NCBI GenBank assembly: GCA_963575645.1
Contig: OY754476.1
Coordinates: forward strand, 7,006,001-7,070,000
Length of the DNA stretch: 64,000 nt
Direction: 5' to 3'
From: Xanthostigma xanthostigma
Taxonomy: Eukaryota > Arthropoda > Insecta > Raphidioptera > Raphidiidae
Made by a program: the position numbers and the translations under genes
Notes under the pieces: model-generated
Databases searched by the model: none
The model's input: only the letters and a program-made list of their open reading frames with translations
What the model was told of the DNA's origin: nothing
Part shown: positions 36,837 through 48,689 of the stretch, piece after piece
Numbering within the stretch: position 1 is the stretch's first letter
Layout: each line of letters starts with the position of its first letter

Positions 36837-36965
36837 AATAAATAAAATTATCGACCAATTTTTCAGATAATTATACCTATTAACAAAAATATTAAAATGT
36901 AATTCAGTACATTAACGTTTCGGTGAGGATTTTGACGTTCTTCAGAATTGATCTAAAAAACATAG
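36837..36965 (-). mobile_element. Foldback family, half copy inside the LINE relic
   Basis: AATAAAATTATCGACCAATT (36841 on), then the module at 36915-36945 (-): CTGAAGAACGTCAAAATCC..CACCGAAACGT. One arm only. It sits between the two LINE fragments. Confidence 0.6.
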
Positions 36966-37478
36966 AAATTTTCTAATAAAATTCGCTGTAAGTTTATCAT
37001 TTCGAAATATTGAAAAAATAATAACATAATCAAAGATTTGAATAAGCGAATAGATTTCATTTTGATTGCTTGTTTGATAATGTCAACATATCTTTACATA
37101 ACATATATACTACATACATATGGATCTACAATTCTACATATACATAATATTATAGTGTATCGCAAAAAGTACATACTACCTCTGGTAAAAATAAATCTCA
37201 GTTTCAAACATAACCAAATATAGAATCTTTAAAATATAGATGGATACGAAAACTATGTATAGTAATACTGGATCTAATTCTGCACCTATTCACTGTGTCA
37301 AATATTGAAGTATATGCCTGTTCGTCGCTAAAATCGATATCATATGTCGAAAAATCACTCGTTATAACCGATTTGTTGCTATAGAGAATATCGTAATATG
37401 TACCCAATAAATTTTGTTCATATTTATTACAGAAATCAGGCACGACTCGTTTGGTCGTTATAGTAGGCATGTAGTTAC

Positions 37479-38027
37479 TAGTGATGTGCCGGATATCCGT
37501 ATCCGTATCCGCGGATATCCGAGGGAGAAGAAAGATCCGTATCCGTATCCGTTAGTTTTTGGCGGATCTTTTACGGATCTTTTACCTTATTAATTTTCAA
37601 TTCATAGATGAAATTTTATATATTATATAAGTGATTAGGTAATAATGAAAACCTGTTAAATTCCATTCAGATTATTTTTTAATTTTTTAAATCGTATTTG
37701 GCACTTTTATATTGCAAACATTTATCGTAGTGAGTACCATACTAATCGTACATAACTGAAAGGTACTAAATCAACTATCTTTATAACGAGATATTGCACA
37801 TCGATCTTTGGAAAGAGACAATCTGTTATGAGAGTTAACTCTTAAAGAGGTCAATAACTTTTTCCCATAACAGATAGTCTCTTTCCAAATGTCGATGTGC
37901 AATATTTACCGCCGCGTACTCTAAAAAAGTTAAGATCTGTATCCGTATCCGTGGATCTTGAAACCAAAAATCCGTATTCAGATCCGTATCCGCGGATATA
38001 CATTTTTAACGATCCGGCACATCACTA
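37479..38027. mobile_element. hAT MITE with perfect 8-bp TSD
   Basis: Ends TAGTGATGTGCCGGAT and, inverted, ATCCGGCACATCACTA. Flanks GTAGTTAC at 37471-37478 and 38028-38035 are identical. Subterminal ATCCGTATCC words are repeated many times on both sides in opposite orientation, as expected of hAT transposase sites. The interior holds another palindrome (about 37785-37910, around TTGCACATCGATCTTTGGAA). 549 bp, no transposase. Confidence 0.88.
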
Positions 38028-38067
38028 GTAGTTACACCCGATGTCATTATCTATATACTGTATAAAG

Positions 38068-38393
38068 CTGAAGAGTTTGTTTATTTGGTTGAACGCGCTA
38101 ATCTCAGGAACTACTGGTTCGAATTTTTTTTTGTTGGACAGTCCATTTACCGAGGAAGGCTATAGGCTATATAATATCACGCTACGACCAATAGGAGCGG
38201 AGCATCAATGAAAAATTTTGCAAAATATAGCTCAAAATTTGTCCGTCTGACAAAAAATTTTGAACGGTAACTCCGATCATTATGAAATTTGGACATAACA
38301 TTCATCTCTGTAAACTAAGATGAACGTGCGTACTCATGTCCCTCCTCCCCATTCGTTCTTTTGAACCCGGGTGAAACCGGGCGGGACCGCTAT
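38068..38393 (+). mobile_element. GCTGAAGAGTTTG family, copy 3
   Basis: Full-length match to 28492-28797: GCTGAAGAGTTTGTTTATTT, GGCTATAGGCTATATAATAT, CACGCTACGACCAATAGGAG, then CCGGGTGAAACCGGGCGGGA and CCGCTAT. It separates the hAT MITE from LINE part 2. Confidence 0.6.
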
Positions 38394-38429
38394 ATTTAAT
38401 AAATTAACATGACATAAATTGGAATTCAT

Positions 38430-38565
38430 CTGTCTAGGCAGTTAGATATCTGGGCCTATACTTAGATAGAAAGCAAACCTACGGTTATCACATAAACAAA
38501 AAATTAAACGAATGCTAGGCAAGATATACCCGATTATTAACAGTTTTCTAAAATTATGTATCTAC
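38430..38565 (+). pseudogene. LINE reverse-transcriptase relic, part 2
   Basis: Reads RYLGLYLDRKQTYGYHINKK and, after a shift, RMLGKIYPIINSFLKLCIYE then stop. KYLGxxLD..L.W..HI and, about 20 residues on, LYPLL...S.L are the thumb-side motifs of Jockey/CR1-type LINE reverse transcriptases. Order and strand fit continuation of the 36.4 kb relic, now split by about 1.8 kb of later insertions. Confidence 0.65.
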
Positions 38566-40584
38566 GAATAAGATTACAACATCTAAGAACAGCTCTGAAA
38601 AAATCTATTTTATCAATTTAAATACCAGTTTAAATAGTATCGTTACAAGTTCTGGTTGGTGTGCCTTTGAAATCGGTTACAATGTATTGTATCAATTTCG
38701 AAGGCTGAATCGACAGAAGGTATACATTGTATGTGACGTATGGTGACATTCGACTAACGCAAAAAATCCATTTCTCTAAGACCTATTGGTATGTAATAGT
38801 TGAATCAAAACAGGTTCGTATTAACACATTCTCTTATTCGAGAAACAATTGAACCGTAAAACAAAACGCTCTCAAAAATAACAAAAAATATATTTCTGGT
38901 GAGTGAACCACACATTGCGTAACGTAAACTAAAATATCTAAATAAAAAAAGAAATCTACCAAAAAAAAAATTTAAGATACGTTTAAGATAAGATAAGATT
39001 TTATTGTCACATTATAAAAGTAAGTTACAATTTTAAATATTTTTATATACTGGTCCTTTAATTACCCAGTGCGAAATAAGCTTTATGCTTACATGATGTT
39101 TATTAGTAGTCTTATGCGTTACCATTATATTTTTTTTTGTATATAGGAAAAAGTTTAAAAAAACCCTACGCTAGATAATGTTGAATATAATTAGCTATTT
39201 CGTGAATCTGGTTTTAAGATGCTTTTTATCTTTTAATAAGATACGTTTGTAAAACAAAATAAATCCTAAAAAAAATGCAAAAATTTTTTTATGCTTCCTC
39301 CCCACAAAATATTTGCTTTTCATGCTGGTATAAACATGACAGATATAACACTAGTGCTGTAAAGTAAAATAAACGCAGTCGTACTACCATTTATATAGTA
39401 AATCACAGTCCTATCGCATGTGAATACAACGCAGTCTACAACTATAATTGATTTTGCTCAAAATTATACCGTCAAAACTATTGAAAATAAATCAGCTATT
39501 ACATATAGAGAGCAGGTGTAAAAAATATTATATATGTCTCGTGTGTGATCATAATATGAGTCATGTGAATGTTCAAACTCGCTAGGGCTCGTTTTAGATA
39601 CATTGTAACAATCGTAAAATATTAGGCACACAATTCTGGAATAGGAAAACAGTAGATAATATCATGAAAATAGGAACATTTTTTTCAGATTGTTGGTGAA
39701 TTATTGTAAACAAAGATGAATTTTAACTATTGCGGACCCTTCGCGAATGTTTTATTGTCTTTTGTATGACGACTGACGAGTTTACCGTGGAGCGACATGC
39801 TGTTATTTTGCATTTTCGCTCATTTTTATGATCTTTCCCACACAGGAATGTATGGACTGCAGGCAGCAAGCTGTGTATATATTACTCAATACAAAATAAA
39901 GCTTGCCGAATGTTTATGGCTAACACACGCAGTGGCACATCTCCGTTGAATAGAATACTTTTCCGAGTACATATTACCTATATACATTGTACAATAAATT
40001 GTTTGTATCAGTGATTTTCAACTCATTTCTTTGAAAACGCATTACGTCTGAGTTAACTTCTACAAACTAATTTAGCAAACTGTTGAAACGATTGGATTTT
40101 CACAGGCTCTTTGTTAAAATCACTTTTAGATTTTAAATAAAATAACACAATTTGACATCTAATTTTACCTAATTTATACATCAAATAGATGGTAATCTTT
40201 TGTAATATTTATTCGTTAAACATATATTTCGCAACATTTACAAATTACAATTAAAATCCCATTATTAAAATAAGCACTGCTTCAATTTTTCTACCCTAAA
40301 TATTTTTGTTCTGATAATAATCTACTCACCGGCAGTTTGCTAATAATTTCTGAACATTAATAAATTTTTACACAATATATCAATATTTTTATTTATACGG
40401 ATTTTTTTAAATAAAGCTTTTATAATTTCTCACAGTTACTGAAATCTATTTTAAGACTTAATTTGTTACATTTATATAAGTTTCACAGTACTCTGGGGTT
40501 GGAATGAAATATTGCTGAAACGTTGATAATAAATGTAGATATAATTGTCGCTTTTCAGTTGGAACAAAAAAATTCTAAAAACAA

Positions 40585-40865
40585 ATATCATCCTGTCATC
40601 TAACGTAATTCTAGTAACTAAATGTAAATATAGCTCTGAAACTAAATTTCACCCTGTAACTAAATTTTGTCCGGTCATCTAGTAGTCGACCATATCAAAA
40701 ACCAAGTTATACTCCAACGCACACACAAAGCAAGCGTAACGCGCAGTCATCTAACGACATATTAGTAATTAAATTTCACCCTATTATTTAGATGCCGCCT
40801 TCAACTAAAGCTAATTGCACGGTTTTACTCCCAACCAAACGCGGCATTAGATGTTTCACATCAAA
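40585..40865 (+). mobile_element. GATGTGAAACATC family, copy 3
   Basis: CATCTAACGTAATTCTAGTA, ACGCAGTCATCTAACGACAT, TTACTCCCAACCAAACGCGG, end TTAGATGTTTCACATC. It shows the unsplit right end that copy 1 has lost to the nested insertion. The 74-codon frame is repeat text. Confidence 0.6.
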
Positions 40866-41027
40866 ATATTTGTATTTTTGGGCTTCTAGAAAGTCTCTAG
40901 GATTTTTTTTCGAATTCGGAATGCTGAACATTTTTCATAGATACGGAATGCACAATCTATTCTGCAACTCAATGACAAGGACAGATATATATCAATATAT
41001 GCATGTACAGCTCTAGCACTGACTTAC

Positions 41028-41208
41028 CAATGTAATCAGCTTCAGAGCATCCTATACTTTCTCCATTGAAATACTCTGACGCCCAACTTTTACTTTACAA
41101 GTGGTATCGAGTGCAAACTTTGCCAACTTCACTTGTGTGGAGAGTGACGCTCTTACCTTCAGGTCCCATCCCACCATTCTTTCGTCCCCATCTACCCCAC
41201 CACAATCA
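41028..41208 (-). CDS. GPR158-like receptor, Cache-domain exon (5' border unsure, frame broken)
   Basis: The last 58 bases encode WASEYFNGESIGCSEADYI plus one base G, followed by a strong donor (ATTG|GTAAGT, exon end 41028). The G plus GC of the next exon makes Gly and the text continues YNTYQYNES, so the 3' border is firm. Upstream in this frame a TAA stands at 41097-41095. In the neighbouring frame a helix-like run ends LAKFALDTTCKVK exactly where the WASEY frame begins. One more A in the AAAA run at 41091-41088 would join the two as VK-SWASEY. Reading A: a larger exon from an acceptor near 41208 (TATTAG) carrying a one-base indel. Reading B: a 59-65 bp exon starting after AG at 41093 or 41087, with a poor pyrimidine tract. 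A donor-like GTAAGA at 41156 does not rescue it, because the phases do not fit. Confidence 0.72.
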
Positions 41209-43894
41209 CTAATACACACACAGCAGGAGCGCAATCACATGCCATATATGATATTAGGCACGTGAAGGAATATCTAGCAAAATTTGCGTAAAATATTTTA
41301 ATCTTCAAATTCAATATAAAAAAACAACTTTTATAAACCTTCCCGAGTTGAAATTGAACTTATATTAAAGCCTGATTTACACGAATTGCTATTTAAAAGA
41401 TAACATTTTTTACTAACGGTATTAAATTATTGAAATAGAGAATAATAAGCGCACAACCGTTGCAGAATTTATAACCTAAAGCCGCTCAGTAAAAGAAAAA
41501 ATGTGAGCAGAAATTTAAACATAAGTATTTGTTACAATTATTCATGTGCATACTTTTGATTTTCTTGATAAGTAAGTATCTACGTAAAAAAAGAGTACGT
41601 CGACTTGGGAATTTGAAATGTGTAGTTGTAACAAATACGTAGAAAACACATAATTATTGTAAGACATCCCTGGGTTGTACATTTAAATAAAATGACACGA
41701 TTCGAATAAACTAATTTAAGAGCTTTTAAAACTGAGAGCTTTTAGATCAGTGTCAATTCAACAAAAAATAGTTAAAAATGAATTTTGCTTATACAACTAC
41801 ACATGTTAAAGACGAAATAAATTTTAAGCATTTTATAATAAAATATTTAAAGTATGAAATTTTTGTTTTGTGATAAGTGTTTGCTATGTACTACAGAAAT
41901 GATGATGCTATGGAGGGGGTTACGGGTTTTAATAAGTGAAGGCTTCTTCTGAATTCTCTGGAGAGTAAGAAGTACAGCGACGTTCAAACTTTCTTGTTTT
42001 AAAATGTAAATTTTTTGCATAATATTTTAATTATTTAATAACATTCTTAATCCTTGCGACTAGATGTTAAACCCAGATTTACTCGAGCGGGACCTCAGAC
42101 GACTTGTTTGCAAAAAAAAGTAAAAAGTGTAAATATTTTCGCTGTACTTATTACTTTCTCATTTTAAATTAGTGAGTGACAGCTGGTTACTTGATAATTA
42201 TTTAACCAAATCAGAAATTTTAGTAGGTATAAGAAATAAAAAAAAAGCTGGATTTAGGTGCGAAAAGCGCAACAAACTATAGAAAAACAATTAAAAACTT
42301 AAATTTTCTATTTGATTTAAGAAATATTAAAATAATATTATTAGACCAGTATCTAAATATTTATTTTTCGAGGAACTCTTCTACATTAATTTTTAACTTA
42401 GCTGAAGATTTTAGAGCTTCTTTTTGTCCTTTCATGACAAACCATGGAATTAGCTGTTCCACGCAACACATTTAATTTTAGCTAAAAAACTGAGAGTTGG
42501 AACGTTAAAATTGCAACGTCTCGAAACTTTAGTGTAACACATATCATGGTAAAAGCGGACTATGTCCGATAGAGGACATGGTTTCAGAAGCTATTCGTGT
42601 CCGGAATTATCCAAATCTAAGAAATATATAGACGCCACTATATCTTCCTCGCATTTCATAAAAAAACGCAGATTCCACGTAAATTGAAAATTATCTTTCT
42701 AAAAATTAACTACACCTTCACATTCATGTTGCAGTCAAGTATATTTCTTCTTATTTATTTAAATTCCTATTCATTTCTTTCTTACAGATCCAATTTTCTT
42801 GAATAAAAATAAAAGGATGTTCAAAGAAAAATTCTTAAGAAATTTTCTGCGTTCAAAATACAACAATTTTCCGTTCTAACAAAAAATAAGTCATGAATAG
42901 AGGGACAAAATACCTACAAAGAAAAAGGCAGGGATTCACTGAATGTTGCAAAATGGACGAAAAAATGTAATCATAAATTTAAATAACAAACTTTTACAAG
43001 AAAAGAATCGTAAAAAAGCAAGAAAGTCCGTTTTGTTACAATTCATTGATAGATTTTATAAAGGAGCAAATCTTTATTAAGTTATTACGGTTCAAATACA
43101 TCGAGCTATTCATGAAACCAAGTTTAAATTTATAGTTTTAATTAATTAAATCAACTATAGAAAGGCTTTTTATAGGTTCCATGATCGACTTTCTTTTAAA
43201 TTTTTTTCGTGTCGTAATGAATAGCTACAATAGGGTAAATATTTTACTTATCTTACTATAGTTCGTCTTAGCTTGTTTACATTTTTTTTAAAACTTGTCA
43301 GTTAAATAAAAATTTGAGATATAGCATTTTTTCGATAGCATATTTATTTCCTAATACATTGAAGGTTTGGCAACTCTATTCCAAAATTACATTAACAAAT
43401 GCCAGGATATAATATATATGATGTCTCGGACAAGTACAGTGAAACTGAGAAAAAATTTTGGAGCAGAATAGTTCTTCAAGATTTTTTGATCCGATGTATT
43501 GTTAATGAGATATTATCATCTTTAAGTTGCATATTAATAAACCACGCCTAATACCCCGCGTGTTTATGGTAATAAGGCCATTAATTTGCAAATTTTATAT
43601 ACAGTAAACGCTAAGCAGCAGTTCAAAGTATCTGTTCGCACTTACAAGTAAAGTATAGGACTACATAGATTTCAAATAACAAAAATCATAATTTTCACCT
43701 TTACCCTATATTGTATTCTCGCCAATAGACAGATTCAAAACAGTATTTTTTTAAAACTTTCCGACTTGGCACATCTTTCAATCCAGACATTTATTTAATT
43801 TTCAAACAAAAATAAATCACTTTTTCTTGCGCATATTACATCTGAAACCGCCACCGTAAAGAAATATGAGATTTAAAAATATAGGTAGGGGTTG

Positions 43895-44490
43895 AGTTTA
43901 CGCAAAAAAAAAAAGAAAATATCAGCCGATTGGAAGACAGGACCAATTCCAACTTCAAAAATATTGACATTTGACATGTTATATTAAAGAGAATAGAATT
44001 TTTGTTAACGTGTGCGGTGACGCGAGTAACAGCTAGTATTAAATAATATGATATTTGATTACCTACATAATATGATATCACGTCATGTAAAAATTTACCA
44101 ATGCTTGTCAACTGAAATTTTTTGATAGATCTACAGACTAAAAGATCAGCTGATTTTTTTTATTTTCAATTTATTTCTGAAACTATGATACTTAGAATAA
44201 ATATTTTTTACGAAACTAAACGGAACAATAAACTGTTTTGAAAAACACAGCGTTATTTTATATCTTTTCCGTGCATGTGCCTATTTTCCCCACACACAAT
44301 AGGGCTCTTCATATTAAGTTCATAAATAGCATTCTCAATCCGCTCATCCGTTTAACCTGTATTGTATTCACAGACAAACAGACTGACAGACGCATAGACA
44401 TTTTCCAAAAAATGTTTTTTTTTTATTCAGGGGACCTTAAAACTAAAAAATATTGAAAAATTAATTTTGACCTAAATTAGTATCATTCCC
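43895..44490 (+). mobile_element. Dispersed repeat, partner of 31650-32300
   Basis: GGACCAATTCCAACTTCAAA, CACGTCATGTAAAAATTTAC, GTGCCTATTTTCCCCACACA, GGGCTCTTCATATT, CTCATCCGTTTAACCTGTAT, end AAATTAGTATCATTCCCCAC. Small deletions relative to the partner. Confidence 0.6.
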
Positions 44491-44951
44491 CACTTCGATT
44501 TGAAACATACTGACAAACACGAAATACAGGACTGGGTAACCGTGAACTTCACGCTATTGAAGTTCAAATCATATTCAACTTTGTCGGATCACCTGAAGTC
44601 ACGTCTTGGCGTTTTCAAATTTTAATTATACTAATGGAATGTTCAATTTTCTTGATATTTATACTGCCTTGATATATTATGTATATTTAAATTTTACCCC
44701 ATGTTGTTAACGCGACAGTTCATTTCCAATAAAATTTTTATTAATATGAAGGTAGATACATCCACTTTTTAGACGCTTAGAATGATTTTTTGTAAGACGA
44801 TAAAATGAAAAAAAATTCAACGAAAAACATAGCAATTGCGTAGAAATGAAGACATCAAACGAGATTTCGTTGTTATCGAGCAATAATGTAGTATCTATAC
44901 CAAGACGATATTGAGACATCTTAACGACATAAAAAATAAACAATTCTAATT

Positions 44952-45008
44952 ATCAATAAATAAAATTATCGACCAATTTTTCAGACAAATATATTAACAA
45001 AAAAATTG
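44952..45008 (-). mobile_element. Foldback family, terminal stub
   Basis: ATCAATAAATAAAATTATCG..TCAGACAAATATATTAACAA: the outer end of the hammerhead-like family, cut off where the next element starts. Confidence 0.5.
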
Positions 45009-45370
45009 GTTGTCTGTAAAGTCGGTTTACGGACGATAGTTTTACGTGATAACGTCATAAAGAAACATTGATGAACTCTCTGACGTCACGCGAGAAGAGA
45101 GAGAAATGCGTACAAGCCGACGCTTGGGCCGATCGTGCCTCTCTATCGCTAATACCGCGCTCTCGCTTGCACGCTCAGGCTCAGGCGGAACGTGACACTT
45201 TTTCGTGCGTGCAGCCGGTGTTTCATCAATTTATAAGACGTTATCACGTCAAAAATATATGAATTCATTATGAATGCGCAGTAGCTAAAACAAAACTTTG
45301 TCAGTTTTGGACCACGTTTTAGCTACCTGCGCATGACGGTGACGGTTTCGTTACCGTTTGCTGGCTGCTT
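45009..45370. mobile_element. CpG-rich element with ACGTGATAACGTC inverted ends
   Basis: Inverted ends TTTTACGTGATAACGTC..AAACATTGATGAA (45040-45075) and TTCATCAATTTATAAGACGT then TATCACGTC (45222-45250). The interior is far richer in CpG than anything nearby (GACGTCACGCGAG, GCCGATCGTGCC, CCGCGCTCTCGC). It is preceded by GTCTGTAAAGTCGGTTTACG and followed by a second inverted pair, GCGCAGTAGCTAAAAC and GTTTTAGCTACCTGCGC (45276-45332). The 64-codon frame is not a gene. Family unknown to me by name. Confidence 0.6.
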
Positions 45371-45824
45371 GGAACATACCTAATGAAGTTATGAAAAATC
45401 CATGTAGTCTACAAATACAACTAAAGCGGGACACACTGTATTTTAAAACTACCGCAAATTACACAAATTGTTGTGTTAAAAGATTCTTTTTCTTTTAATC
45501 GTCTTGGGAAATACTAAATATGGCAACTTTTTTTTTTAATTTTAGAACAATTTAAAAAGATGAGCAAGATACAGTTCTACGATTTATGAGAGCTAATTCC
45601 CTGCAGATAAATGTGTTCCATGCATAATTTATTACAGCGGAATTGCTTTTGAAACAGATAAGAAAATATATAAGTGTTCTCATATGACTTAAAGAAAACT
45701 GGAGCATTTAACAATCTAACATTTATTTTTACATACAAGATAGCAGGAAATTAATTAACCATTCGCAATTGAGTCTTCAGAAGATTAGCACTATTAAAAA
45801 AAGTTCATAATAGAAAATAATATG

Positions 45825-45960
45825 AACCGTCGTGGAACGCCTAGCAGATGTGAAACATTTTAAGCGATATTCTAGTAAACTAAATTTCGCTCTGTCATCT
45901 AACGAAATTCTATTAATTATATTAAACGAATCAACAAACGCCATGTTCAATTAGGAATGA
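45825..45960 (+). mobile_element. GATGTGAAACATC family, 5' fragment
   Basis: ACCGTCGTGGAACGCCTAGC, AGATGTGAAACATTTTAAGC, CATCTAACGAAATTCTATTA, AACGCCATGTTC. Confidence 0.5.
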
Positions 45961-47221
45961 TTTTCAAAAACTTTAGGGTTGGTGGTCCCCTTCCAATCGA
46001 ATGAGCAACGGTATACAACAATTAGATTGAAGTGAGCTTCAAAAAATAAATGTGGTTGTTTTTTATTACCTACGATGGCCATTGCATTAAAATGTCAACT
46101 TTCAAATCCCTCTACTGAACATTTTGATGCTTTTGACTTGTGTCATTTTCCTACCCATGAGCGATTTGATCTTTTAAGCATCTGCCGTAAATAAAAACGA
46201 AGTCAAATATTGTTACAGAAATATATTATATGAAAGACAGTTACTCAATTTTTATTTATATTTTGTTATACTTTTTTATTTTAATAAAACACATGTTTTT
46301 TAACATTCCAAGCCGTATTTCCGTTTTCGCATTATAATGGACGTAAATTTATACAGGTGGTTCACGAGACATGATTTTTTTATTTTGCAACACTGCCTGA
46401 ATTATCTGATTGTAAATGATAGAAGCTATAAAACTATTGGTGAGAAATTAGTAGCTTTTGATTATTTACTTACCGGGTTGGAAAATGATAAAGAAGACAG
46501 GACCTGATAGGGTTTACAATTATTTTGTTCAAAAACAAACTTAAGTTCATACAATAGAGCCACACTGCCTATAAAAGCAAATACACTATATCGTCGGCAG
46601 GGTTTGGCACTGCGACCCGGTTTTTATTATTGAAACCAAACTAATGGACTATCGCCCACTGTCTGTACCAGTTATACAATATCTATATTAGTACAGTGCA
46701 GTGTAACAAAATAAAATGCTTTAATACTTTTGTAATAGCACCCTATATATAAAACACACGTATTGTTAAAAAAAGTTAATATCAAACAGAATGTCTTCTC
46801 ATATGTATTATAATTCTATGCATAATATACTACGTGTTTTATATTCTCTTTACTATATGAACAGAATGTGTCGCCTTCGCAAAACATCAAAAGATTTTAT
46901 TAAATTTGCTAATATTTTATAAGCAGCGATACCAATTTCGAAACAGTTACTGCCTTACAAGACATTTATGTATAAAAAATAAATGTACTTATATATATTA
47001 TACAGAGTGTACCAAAAGCATAACTTATCACATTTTTGTCTACTTCTGAAACGTAGACAAAAACTTGGCATAATTTCTATATTTCAGTCTTTTTTTTTTC
47101 AGATAACAAAATACACAATCCTGACGCGAAGTTGGTCCGTTTTTTTACATGCACGTTTTTGATGAGATTAATGATTTAACTGTAAAATTCATCAAACACG
47201 TGGTATAAAATTATAAAGTAC

Positions 47222-47637
47222 AGACCGCTGCACACGAGGCTGGAAACGCTGCTAGAAGTTCTGCTAGTCGGTTGTCTGGGTATGAAGCTAGAAACGATAT
47301 CACTGCGAGCTGGCCTGCTAGCTCACAAGACAGGTTTTAAAATTAGAACAGGGGTATTTTCCCTGCTAGATCTGCTGCTAGGTATATGAGCAAGAACCAA
47401 TCAGGAAGCAGTATCTTGTCACGTAGGCACTTGAACAAACGCCCACAAACCAACATGGCGTCATTCTGCTCAGAGTCAGACAACAGACACGTTTTGCTCT
47501 GTGTTTATATTCGAACTGTCACTGCGCGCGCACCAGATCTATCCACAAAACAAGCTTGAAAAGTATAGTCTTGTGTGAAGCGATCACCAGCGCTAGAAAA
47601 CTAGTAGGCACATCTAGCACCGTGTGCAGCGGCCTTA
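47222..47637 (+). mobile_element. GGCCGCTGCACACGAGGC MITE, near full copy
   Basis: GACCGCTGCACACGAGGCTG to CACCGTGTGCAGCGGCCTTA. Internal GCTAG words recur beside the ends; CAATCAGGAAGCAGTATCTT, CTCAGAGTCAGACAACAGAC and ACAAGCTTGAAAAG are shared with the 51.8 kb copy. Confidence 0.8.
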
Positions 47638-48239
47638 AACTATAGTTTGTGTTTGGTTGCAGGGTTACATTATTCTTTCAGTGAATGGTTCTGAACGTTT
47701 TCCTTTTTGGTATTCTACATTTGTACGTTGCGAGGCAAGAGCAAAGGAAACCTGGCATCTCATAAATATTACATAGACTCCGATGTGCATAGACATACCT
47801 GGGGTATGCGCGCACTATGCTATGAGTACCACGGGGTGCAATAAGCCCCACGGCGAAAACATCGCACGTCTCACATATATCATATCATGCGGTCTGTGTC
47901 TCGCTTTTCACTTTTTTTTTATTTTGATACAGTTTTTATTTGGAGATCAAATAAAAATCACTTCTACAAACCACGCAGATGCAGACATCACAGCTTTTGC
48001 GTATGGTGTACACAGGTTGTCCCAAAAATAACTTAAACAGTCGTGAAATTTTGAACCGAAATGTCCTCTGCTATTTTTGTAGTCGATAAAGAATATTGAA
48101 AGCACGCAGTTGAAACATTAAGAAAAATAGTCTTTTCTTAATAACAATTTAAATCATTGTATGTAGGTACATTTAGTAACTCTCTCATAAAAAAATAAAA
48201 TTTGAAAATAAGTTTGAGTCTGCAGGCCATCCCTGAAAC

Positions 48240-48470
48240 TTCCCGCTATTTTAGAGTTCACTATATAAAAAAAGCAAGAAGTTCATTTTTTAGCCCTTCG
48301 AGCTCAAAAAGAACATTTCTTACAAATTTTTCGTTCACGATATCTCGTGAACAAATAAACCGATTTTGATGTGGTTTGCGGTTATCGACGCAGTTGTTTG
48401 AGGAAAAGAGCTGATTAGATTTTGGAGTTAATCTGTTTAGTAGTTTTGAAAATATTAAAAAAAAAAAAAC
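48240..48470 (+). mobile_element. Probable retroelement 3' end
   Basis: TTCACGATATCTCGTGAACA, AATAAACCGATTTTGATGTG, then a long A-run. The wording matches the 'disturbance-free' sentence found at many insect retroelement ends. Confidence 0.4.
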
Positions 48471-48689
48471 AAATTTCTAAAAATTCCTGAAACTTGTATA
48501 TTTGAGATTTCTTAAAATCAGTTAGACCGAATCATTCTAAATTTTCAGGAAATCTAAGTTCGGCAACGGCTAATATTACATATGTTATTTAAAATAATAA
48601 CTGTGTATTTCCAATGAGTATTTTGCACATCGAGTTATCGTACTCTAACCTGGTTCTTGTTCTACACAAGCAGAGAAACATGCACGAAA

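Larger units (their letters stand above)
28039..41027 (-). other. Intron between Cache-domain exons, 13.0 kb
   Basis: Densely filled: MITE 28214-28380, retroelement ends, zinc-finger relic, the nested stack 30061-32640, elements at 34320, 35116 and 37479, LINE relics, and a GATGTGAAACATC-family copy at 40585-40865. 32650-33720, 35840-36350 and 38600-40580 show nothing I can identify beyond AT-rich sequence. Confidence 0.7.
6188..41208 (-). other. Partial gene: GPR158/GPR179-like class C receptor, five exons
   Basis: Five minus-strand exons join in compatible phase: phase 1 at the 41 kb/28 kb junction (G + GC = Gly), phase 2 at 28 kb/13.5 kb (AA + A = Lys), then phase 0 twice. The joined protein runs in the family order Cache-domain end, VDIDQCP, THKC-like SHKC, LPGLGF, EGF-like KCVC..GFYFP, CxxC..CxxC stalk, first transmembrane helix. 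This order is that of vertebrate GPR158/GPR179 and fly CG31760. Vertebrate GPR158 is a plasma-membrane receptor that binds glycine through the Cache domain and recruits RGS7-Gbeta5; whether the insect protein does so is inference. The 3' end (six more helices, tail) lies left of base 1; the 5' end was not found. Intron sizes are about 13.0, 14.4, 1.9 and 5.0 kb. Confidence 0.9.

Noticed and set aside
37204..37470. 88-codon minus-strand frame beside the hAT MITE
   Set aside because: No domain, no flanking splice sites, and it lies between the two pieces of a LINE relic; probably decayed repeat text.
41155..41160. Donor-like CTGAAG|GTAAGA upstream of the WASEY segment
   Set aside because: Splicing it to AG at 41093 or 41087 gives the wrong phase; the only frame with the right phase has a TGA just before the donor.
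45068..45262. 64-codon plus-strand frame rich in Arg/Ala/Ser
   Set aside because: It lies wholly inside the CpG-rich inverted-repeat element; the composition follows the GC content, with no domain or splice signals.
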